A stretch of 64,000 nt of DNA, taken from Conexibacter stalactiti. Its GTDB lineage: Bacteria > Actinomycetota > Thermoleophilia > Solirubrobacterales > Solirubrobacteraceae. Both the position numbers and the translations under genes were made by a program. How positions within the stretch are numbered: the stretch's first letter is position 1; the number at the start of each line of letters is the position of its first letter. Shown here piece after piece: positions 58,296-64,000 of this stretch. The stretch lies in the NCBI RefSeq assembly GCF_035967765.1, contig NZ_JAYWIT010000007.1; one strand, given 5' to 3'. The notes under the pieces were generated by a model. It saw only the letters and a list, made by a program, of their open reading frames with translations, was not told the origin of the DNA and did not search any database.

Positions 58296-61187
58296 TCAGC
58301 CGCAGCCGGTGTTGTTGCCGCAGCTGGAGCAGGTGTAGCAGGAGCCCGTGCGCTGCATCATGCCGCCGCACTGCTCGCAGGCGGGGCCGAGGTCGAGGCC
58401 GAAGTTGCCCATGCGGGCCGGCACGACCGGCGGCGTCTCGGTGAACGCGGCGGCGGCCGGCTGGACCGCGCCCGCGCCGGCTGACGGCGCGGCCGGCGCG
58501 GGCGCGGCGGAGGCCGACGGCAGCGACGGGCCGGAGGTGTCGCCGTTGACCGACATCGCCGTGTCCTGCGCGGTCTTGCGGGCGCGCACGGCCGGGGTCA
58601 GGATCCCCAGCTCCTCCTGGATCTCCTCGTCGAGGAAGCGGGAGGCGAGCCAGCGCATGATGTAGTCCGGCATCGACTTCGCGAAGGGGATCTCCGGATT
58701 GGTCGTCATGCCCTCCGGCTCGAAGCGCATGTAGCTGAACTTCTGCACGAGCGTCTCGAGCGGAACGCCGTACTGGAGCGCGATCGAGACCATCGTCGCG
58801 AACGAGTTCATCATGCCGCGGAGGGTCGAGCCCTCCTTGCCGATGTCGGTCAGGAAGATCTCCCCGACCGAGCCGTCCGGGTAGAGCCCGGCCGTGATGT
58901 AGCCCTCGTGCCCGGCGAGCGAGAACTTGTGCGTCAGCGACTGGCGCTCGCGCGGCATCCGTCTGCGCGCGGGCGCGGCGTCGGGCTTGGCGACCTTGGC
59001 GATCGCGTCGGCGACGGCCTTGTCGACGTCGGCCTGCGTGAAGCCGCCCGCGGCGGCGTCGGCGCCCTTTTCCTTCTGCGCGTCGGTGCGCAGCGCCTGT
59101 GCCGTCTTGGAGCCGTCGCGGTAGATCGCGAGCGCCTTGACGCCGAGCCGCCACGCCTGGATGTAAGCGTCGGCGATGTCCTCGACGGTCGCCGTCTGCG
59201 GCAGGTTGACCGTCTTGGAGATCGCGCCCGAGATGAACGGCTGGACCGCGCCCATCATCTTGATGTGGCCCATGTGCGAGATCGCGCGCTCGCCGACGGC
59301 GACGTCGAAGACGGGCAGGTGCTCGGCCGCGAGGCCGGGCGCGCCGACGATCGAGCCCTTGTCGTTGATGTACGCGACGATCTGCTCGATCTGGTCGTCG
59401 GAGTAGCCGAGCTCTCTCAGCGCCAGCGGGATCGTTCTGTTGACGATCGTCATCGAGCCGCCGCCGACCAGCTCCTTGAACTTGACGAGCGAGAAGTCCG
59501 GCTCGACGCCGGTCGTGTCGCAGTCCATCAGGAACGAGATCGTGCCGGTCGGCGCGAGCACCGTCGCCTGCGCGTTGCGGTAGCCGTTCTGCTCGCCGAG
59601 GTCGACGGCGTCGTCCCAGACGCGGCGTGCGGCGCTCAGCAGCGGCTCGTCCTTGCACGAGGCGTCCGGGATCGCGTACGACGCGTCGCGGTGCATCCGC
59701 ATGACGGCGTTGTGCGGCTCGCGGTTCTCCTCGTAGCGCTCGAAGGTGCCGACGGCGCCGGCGATCTCCGCGGAGCGCTGGTAGGCGCGGCCGGTCATCA
59801 GCGCCGTGATCGCGGCGCTGATGCCGCGGCCGGCGTCGGAGTCGTACGGGAGGCCGTTCGACATCAGGTAGGCGCCGAGGTTGGCGTAGCCGAGGCCGAG
59901 CTGGCGGAAGGCGTTGGCGTTCTTGCCGATGCCCTCGGTCGGGTAGCTGGAGGCGCCGACGATGATCTCCTGCGCGAGGAAGACGACGTCGACGGCGTGC
60001 TCGAAGCTCGCGACGTCGAAGGAGCCGTCCGGGCGGCGGAACTTCATCAGGTTCAGCGAGGCGAGGTTGCAGGCCGAGTCGTCGACGTGCATGTACTCCG
60101 AGCACGGGTTCGACGCGTTGATGCGGCCGGAGACCGGGCTCGTGTGCCACTGGTTGATCGTCGTGTCGTACTGGACGCCCGGGTCGGCGCAGCGCCACGC
60201 GGCCTCGGCGATCTCGCGCATCAGCTCGCGCGCGTCGACCGTCTTGACCGACTCGCCGGTCGTGCGGGCGAGCAGGTTCCACTCTCTGCCGTGCTCGACC
60301 GCGTGCATGAACTCGTCCGAGACGCGGACGGAGTTGTTCGCGTTCTGGTACTGGATCGAGGTGAAGCCGTCACCGTCGATCGACATGTCGAAGCCGGCGT
60401 CTCGCAGCGCCTCGGCCTTGTCCTCTTCCCTCGCCTTGCACCAGACGAACTCCTGGATGTCCGGGTGGTCGACGTCGAGCACGACCATCTTGGCGGCGCG
60501 GCGCGTCTTGCCGCCCGACTTGATCGTGCCGGCCCAGGAGTCGGCGCCGCGCATGAAGGAGACCGGGCCGGACGCGGTGCCGCCCTTTCTCAGGGGCTCC
60601 ATCGAGCCGCGGATGTTGGAGAGGTTGATGCCCGAGCCGGAGCCGCCGCGGAAGATGTTGCCTTCCTTGGTGTTCCAGGCGAGGATCGAGTCCATCGTGT
60701 CGTCGACGCTGAGGATGAAGCAGGCCGAGCACTGCGGCTGCTCCTCGAAGCCGACGTTGAACCAGACCGGCGAGTTGAACGCCGCCAGCTGGTGGAGCAG
60801 GATGTGGGTCAGCTCGGCCTCGAACGTGTCGCCGTCCTCGGCGGAGGCGAAGTAACCGCGCTGGCGGCCCCAGTCGGCGATCGTGCCGGCGACGCGGCTG
60901 ATCATCTGTCTGACGGAGCGCTCGCGAGCAGGGGTGTTGAGCTGGCCGCGGAAGTACTTCTGCGAGACGATGTTGGTCGCGTTCTGCGACCAGGTCGCCG
61001 GGAACTCCACGCCGACCTGTTCGAACGAGATCTTGTCGCCGTGGCCGATGCGAGCGTCGCGCAGCTCCCACTCGACCGCGTCGAACGGATGCACGCCAGG
61101 GGTCGTGAAGCGGCGCGAGACGCGCAACGCCTCACCGGGTTGGGTGCCATTCGTCGTTGCCGGGGGGGTGTGCGAGACCTGTGCCAT
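58296..61187 (-). CDS. nrdJ: Vitamin B12-dependent (class II) ribonucleotide reductase
   Basis: 963 residues. RRFTTPGVHPFDAVEWELRD, FNSPVWFNVGF and CSACFILSVDDTMDSIL lead to FRGGSGSGINLSNIRGS. ASNPCSEYMHVDDSACNLAS holds the active-site Asn/Cys/Glu. ATVLAPTGTISFLMDCDTTG precedes the C-terminal part, and the tail CEQCGGMMQ ... CYTCSSCGNNTGCG is the Cys-rich zinc/redox end of NrdJ. It makes deoxyribonucleotides with adenosylcobalamin, without oxygen. AAGGAG lies nine bases before the ATG. The upstream 245 bases hold a TTGACA (61236-61241, minus) but no cobalamin-riboswitch core that I can find. Confidence 0.96.
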   Translation of the reverse strand: MAQVSHTPPATTNGTQPGEALRVSRRFTTPGVHPFDAVEWELRDARIGHGDKISFEQVGVEFPATWSQNATNIVSQKYFRGQLNTPARERSVRQMISRVAGTIADWGRQRGYFASAEDGDTFEAELTHILLHQLAAFNSPVWFNVGFEEQPQCSACFILSVDDTMDSILAWNTKEGNIFRGGSGSGINLSNIRGSMEPLRKGGTASGPVSFMRGADSWAGTIKSGGKTRRAAKMVVLDVDHPDIQEFVWCKAREEDKAEALRDAGFDMSIDGDGFTSIQYQNANNSVRVSDEFMHAVEHGREWNLLARTTGESVKTVDARELMREIAEAAWRCADPGVQYDTTINQWHTSPVSGRINASNPCSEYMHVDDSACNLASLNLMKFRRPDGSFDVASFEHAVDVVFLAQEIIVGASSYPTEGIGKNANAFRQLGLGYANLGAYLMSNGLPYDSDAGRGISAAITALMTGRAYQRSAEIAGAVGTFERYEENREPHNAVMRMHRDASYAIPDASCKDEPLLSAARRVWDDAVDLGEQNGYRNAQATVLAPTGTISFLMDCDTTGVEPDFSLVKFKELVGGGSMTIVNRTIPLALRELGYSDDQIEQIVAYINDKGSIVGAPGLAAEHLPVFDVAVGERAISHMGHIKMMGAVQPFISGAISKTVNLPQTATVEDIADAYIQAWRLGVKALAIYRDGSKTAQALRTDAQKEKGADAAAGGFTQADVDKAVADAIAKVAKPDAAPARRRMPRERQSLTHKFSLAGHEGYITAGLYPDGSVGEIFLTDIGKEGSTLRGMMNSFATMVSIALQYGVPLETLVQKFSYMRFEPEGMTTNPEIPFAKSMPDYIMRWLASRFLDEEIQEELGILTPAVRARKTAQDTAMSVNGDTSGPSLPSASAAPAPAAPSAGAGAVQPAAAAFTETPPVVPARMGNFGLDLGPACEQCGGMMQRTGSCYTCSSCGNNTGCG

Positions 61188-61432
61188 GCCTGAGTGCTCC
61201 TTGTGTGTTTCCCCGCTGTTTCCGCGAACGCCCCTCGAGCTCGGCCTGTCAAAGGGGGTTTGTAATCGTCTCGAACGAGTCGGACGGCAAAGCGAAATCC
61301 CTGGAAACCACAGATTTTAGCGGGCTCAGGGCGTGTGCTGGGCTTGGTCCAGGACCGTAGCCGACCCGTCGGCCGGAAGCCGGCCCTTCCCCCGCTCTGT
61401 GCGTGAAAAAGATCGTGCGGGCTGGACGGCTG

Positions 61433-62122
61433 TCAGCGGCCGAGCCGCAGCCAGTCGGTGAACTCGGCCCACGTGCTCGTGACGCGGTAGCCGGCCTCGC
61501 CCCAGGCGTGCCGTGCGCGGGCCGCCCACTGGGAGTCCCAGCCGCGCAGCCGCGCCCAGCCCCACAGCAGCAGAAGCAGCAGCAGCAGCCCGCCGATCAC
61601 GATCGCACCGGCGACGAGCCATCTCGTGTCGCGCTTGGTCGCCGGCGGCTGCACGCCCGGCGTCGTCGTGACCTGCTGCGGAGTCGCGGCCGGCGGGGTC
61701 GCCGAAGGGGTCGTCACCGGCGGCGCGACCGCGCCGGTCTCCGTCGTCGTCGTGGGCGTCGTCGCGGGCGTCGTCGTGCCGGGCGTCGTCGTGCCGGGCG
61801 TCGTCGCCGTGCCCGGCGTCGTCGTGACCCCGCCGGTCGGCTCGATCCCTCTGCAATCGCCAGCTCTGTGCGCCTCGATCCCTCTCTCGATCGCCTCTCT
61901 GAGCTGCGGCACGACCCCTTCGAACTCCGGCGGGATTCCCTCCAGCGCCGACTCCAGGTCGGCCTGCGAGAAGGTGCAGGCGTCGAGCTGGCCGGCGTTG
62001 TTGGCGTACGCGTCGGAGACTCTGTCGAAGGTCGCGCGGTCGGCCGATGCGGCGGCGCTCCCGAGCAGCAGGAGCGCGACGGCGAGCGCGAGCACGCGGC
62101 GGATGCGGGTGCGGGACGTCAT
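61433..62122 (-). CDS. Thr/Pro-rich bitopic membrane protein
   Basis: 229 residues. Signal peptide 1-27 (VLALAVALLLLGSAAASA). A folded extracytoplasmic segment (28-93) with two Cys (CTFSQADLESALEGIPPEFE, and GDC) is followed by a Thr/Pro linker (94-160) with PGTTTPGTTTPATTPTTTT-type repeats, probably glycosylated. One TM helix (LVAGAIVIGGLLLLLLLLWG) and a cytoplasmic tail of about 45 residues follow. Function unknown. The -10 candidate TAGCAT is at 62135-62140. Confidence 0.72.
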   Translation of the reverse strand: MTSRTRIRRVLALAVALLLLGSAAASADRATFDRVSDAYANNAGQLDACTFSQADLESALEGIPPEFEGVVPQLREAIERGIEAHRAGDCRGIEPTGGVTTTPGTATTPGTTTPGTTTPATTPTTTTETGAVAPPVTTPSATPPAATPQQVTTTPGVQPPATKRDTRWLVAGAIVIGGLLLLLLLLWGWARLRGWDSQWAARARHAWGEAGYRVTSTWAEFTDWLRLGR

Positions 62123-62134
62123 CGCGAACCGCGG

Positions 62135-62140
62135 ATGCTA
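62135..62140 (-). promoter_or_regulatory. -10 box TAGCAT of the Thr/Pro-rich protein gene
   Basis: TAGCAT on the minus strand ends 12 bases before the ATG at 62122. Confidence 0.4.
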
Positions 62141-62224
62141 CCCAGTGCGGTATCGCAGCCCGCCCACCACCCCCAACCGACCCCGCCCACCCGCGACCCT
62201 CGAGGGAGCGTGCGGCGCGTCTGT

Positions 62225-62230
62225 TAGAAA
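62225..62230 (+). promoter_or_regulatory. -10 box TAGAAA, leaderless promoter of galE
   Basis: TAGAAA ends six bases before the ATG at 62237. Confidence 0.4.
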
Positions 62231-62236
62231 GCGGGC

Positions 62237-63223
62237 ATGAAGCTTCTCGTCACCGGCGGCGCCGGATACATCGGATCGATCGTCGCTCAGCAGCTGCTCA
62301 CGGACGGCCACGAGGTCGTGGTGCTCGACAGCCTCGCGCGCGGCCATCGCGCCGCCGTCCCCGACGGCGCGCGCCTGATCGAGCTCGACCTGCTCGAGGC
62401 CGACGCGCTGCGCGACGCCGTCGCCGAGGGCTTCGACGGCGCGCTCCACTTCGCCGCGTACGCGCTCGTGGCGGAGTCGGTCGCCAGACCGGAGCTGTAC
62501 TACCGCAACAACGTCGTCGGCTCGCTGAACCTGCTCGACGCGCTGCGCTCCGCCGGCGTCCAGCGGCTCGTCTTCTCCTCCACCTGCGCCGTCTACGGCG
62601 AGCCGGAGGTGATCCCGATGGACGAGCTGACGCCGACCAGACCGGTCAACTCCTACGGCGCGTCAAAGCTCGCGGTCGACGGGATGATCTCCGACGAGTG
62701 CCGCGCGCACGGGCTCGGCGCCGTCTCGCTGCGCTACTTCAACGTCGCCGGCGCCAGCGGCTGCCTCGGGGAGGACCACGAGCCCGAGACGCATCTGATC
62801 CCGAACGTGCTGCGCGCCGCCCAGGGGCTGCAGGACGCGGTCAAGATCTTCGGCACCGACTACCCGACGCCGGACGGCACCGCCGTGCGCGACTACATCC
62901 ACGTCGAGGACCTCGCGCGCGCACACGTGCTGGCGCTCGACGGCGCCCGCCCCAGCGAGCACCGCATCTTCAACCTCGGCAGCGGTGACGGTTACTCGGT
63001 CCGCGAGGTGATCGAGGCGGTCAGAACGGTGACCGGGCTCGACGTGCCGGCCGTGGAAGCCGGCCGCCGCCCCGGCGACCCGCCGAGACTGGTCGCCGCC
63101 AACGGCAAGATCCGCGCCGAGCTGGGCTGGGCGCCGACGAAGTCGCTGACCGACATGGTCGGCGACGCGTGGAGATTTGCTCAGCAGCGCCCGCACGGTT
63201 ACGCGGGGGCTCACGCGCACTAG
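62237..63223 (+). CDS. galE: UDP-glucose 4-epimerase
   Basis: 328 residues. GGAGYIGSIVAQQLL is the NAD-binding motif, LHFAAYALVAESV the conserved AAxxxVxES block, SSTCAVYGEP the catalytic Ser/Thr region, and NSYGASK the Tyr/Lys pair. LRYFNVAGA, DYPTPDGTAVRDYIHVEDLA and the C-terminal LGWAPTKSL are all GalE signatures. It interconverts UDP-glucose and UDP-galactose and supplies galactosyl donors, possibly for the glycan locus 17 kb away. Its TAG shares CTAG with the stop of the convergent hydrolase. Confidence 0.95.
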   Translation: MKLLVTGGAGYIGSIVAQQLLTDGHEVVVLDSLARGHRAAVPDGARLIELDLLEADALRDAVAEGFDGALHFAAYALVAESVARPELYYRNNVVGSLNLLDALRSAGVQRLVFSSTCAVYGEPEVIPMDELTPTRPVNSYGASKLAVDGMISDECRAHGLGAVSLRYFNVAGASGCLGEDHEPETHLIPNVLRAAQGLQDAVKIFGTDYPTPDGTAVRDYIHVEDLARAHVLALDGARPSEHRIFNLGSGDGYSVREVIEAVRTVTGLDVPAVEAGRRPGDPPRLVAANGKIRAELGWAPTKSLTDMVGDAWRFAQQRPHGYAGAHAH

Positions 63224-64000
63224 CGAGCGGTTTCGACAGCGGCCGCGATCGCGGCCGCGCGGCTCGGCGTGGCGCGGGCCCGCGGGAGTGTCACGCGCAC
63301 GGCCCGGCCACCGAGGCGGCCGACGATGCGCTCCGCGTCGACCCGCACGGTCCCGCGCGCGGCCGCGGGGCCCCAGACGCGCAGCGTGTAGGTGTATTCG
63401 ATGGAGTCCTCCGCAAGCTGACGGCCGATGCCAGTGACGCGTACGCCGGGCACGACCTCGTAGCCGTGCGCGTGGACCCGGCTGTCGAAGGTCGCGCGGC
63501 CGCCGCGCAGCCCGCCCCAGCCGATCGTCGGCTGTCTCGGGTCGTCGATGTCCCAGTCGCTGTCCATGAACTGGATCACCGTGACGAGCGAGCGCTCCTG
63601 GAGATCGTCGTAGGTCTCGCGCAACGCGGCGACGGTGCGGCCGACTCTCGGCGGCAGGCCGGCGGCCGGCACGAGCGTGTCGAAGCTGGCCGGTGCGAGT
63701 CTCGTCGGCGGCAGCTGCGTTCTGCCCGTCGGCCGCGGGCAGTCGCGCACCGAGGCGCCGCGCAGGAAGCGGCGCAGGGCGCGGCCCTGGCAGCTGTCGT
63801 CGTCCGCCCACGAGAGCACCGAGTGCCCGACCTGCGGCACCGCCAGCAGGCGGCCGCGCGGCAGCTGCGCGGCGACCGCGGCCGCGTCCTCGCGCGGCGT
63901 GCGCAGGTCGGCCTCCCCGGCGAGCAGCAGCGCCGGCACGTCGGGCAGCGGCCCGGCGGACGGCGCGGCCGCCGTCTCGGGCCAGGCACGGCAGAGCGCG
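63220..64000 (-). CDS. Alpha/beta hydrolase with TAP-like C-terminal domain (partial)
   Basis: Only the C-terminal 259 codons lie in the window; the gene continues beyond 64000. The frame opens with ALCRAWPETAAAPSAGPLPD and continues to VPALLLAGEADLRTPREDAA, the C-x(2)-WP and LLLxGExDxxTP pattern of the TAP domain of secreted tripeptidyl-aminopeptidase-like hydrolases; the catalytic Asp is in GEADLRTP and the His in VPQVGHSVLSW. An extra C-terminal region of about 180 residues follows (VIQFMDSDWDIDDPRQPTIG, then strands), longer than usual. Likely exported, but the signal peptide is outside the window. Confidence 0.82.
   Translation of the reverse strand, partial: ALCRAWPETAAAPSAGPLPDVPALLLAGEADLRTPREDAAAVAAQLPRGRLLAVPQVGHSVLSWADDDSCQGRALRRFLRGASVRDCPRPTGRTQLPPTRLAPASFDTLVPAAGLPPRVGRTVAALRETYDDLQERSLVTVIQFMDSDWDIDDPRQPTIGWGGLRGGRATFDSRVHAHGYEVVPGVRVTGIGRQLAEDSIEYTYTLRVWGPAAARGTVRVDAERIVGRLGGRAVRVTLPRARATPSRAAAIAAAVETAR

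Noticed and set aside
61371..61385. GGCCGG-AAG-CCGGCC as terminator of the Thr/Pro-rich protein gene.
   Set aside because: Only a six-base stem with a three-base loop, about 50 bases from the stop and without a T tract; too weak to list as a feature.
61594..61840. Repetitive GTCGTC-type tract considered as a CRISPR or tandem-repeat array.
   Set aside because: It is the coding region of the Thr/Pro linker of the membrane protein at 61433-62122; there are no spacers or regular repeat units.

Overview
The window is about 64 kb of very GC-rich DNA with almost exclusively G/C-ending codons. AGA is a recurrent exception among arginine codons. Overlapping GTGA/ATGA gene junctions are common, and many start codons sit 6-10 bases behind a TANNNT -10 box, which implies leaderless transcripts. 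Together with a B12-dependent ribonucleotide reductase, a CtaA heme A synthase and a SigB/F-type sigma factor, this suggests a soil actinobacterium, most likely Thermoleophilia/Solirubrobacterales (Conexibacter-like). That is an inference: no rRNA or tRNA gene is present to confirm it.

Layout. Positions 1-45.3 kb form one large surface-glycan locus, broken only by a heme A synthase at about 43.4 kb. It has short operons on both strands: (a) nucleotide-sugar enzymes, a secreted glycosidase-like protein and a WecG-type transferase (0-7.7 kb, minus strand); (b) GDP-mannose dehydratase and a GT4 (7.7-9.9 kb, plus); (c) methyltransferase, GT4, a second Gmd-like dehydratase and a GT2 (9.9-13.9 kb, minus); (d) a GT-A-like protein, a Wzx-like flippase and a GT4 (13.9-17.4 kb, plus); (e) a five-gene membrane-glycosyltransferase operon (17.4-24 kb, minus); (f) a membrane-anchored GT2 (24.1-25.3 kb, plus); (g) GTs and a coiled-coil methyltransferase (25.3-28.7 kb, minus); (h) a divergent GT preceded by a 9-codon leader ORF; (i) a tandem pair of very large paralogous chimeric glycosyltransferases (29.8-35.5 kb, minus); (j) a coiled-coil sulfotransferase and a GT-C enzyme; (k) a tightly overlapping operon of Wzt-Wzm ABC exporter, GT8-like transferase, DegT/DnrJ aminotransferase and hexapeptide acyltransferase (38.5-43.3 kb, minus).

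Positions 45.3-64 kb are mostly housekeeping or regulatory: an OmpR-type response regulator/histidine kinase operon with a large membrane protein, RDD protein plus FtsH, a cupin, a MarR/MFS operon with a clear repeated operator, msrB with an inverted repeat over its promoter, a tiny membrane peptide, a sigma factor divergent from a pseudo-receiver ANTAR protein, DoxX, NrdJ, a Thr/Pro-rich membrane protein, galE and a truncated TAP-type alpha/beta hydrolase at the right edge.

How the parts could work together (inference): Gmd makes GDP-4-keto-6-deoxymannose. The aminotransferase and acyltransferase of operon (k) could convert such a ketosugar to an N-acylated amino sugar (perosamine-like). Many GT4/GT2 enzymes assemble one or more glycans, and a Wzx flippase and/or the Wzm/Wzt exporter translocate them. 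Wzt has a C-terminal extension of the type that recognises chain termini. Several enzymes of the locus (methyltransferase, sulfotransferase, both giant GTs) carry C-terminal coiled coils, some with basic tails. This raises the possibility of a WbdD-like ruler/capping mechanism made of different components. No transposase, CRISPR array, rRNA or tRNA was seen, and no intergenic stretch exceeds 300 bases.
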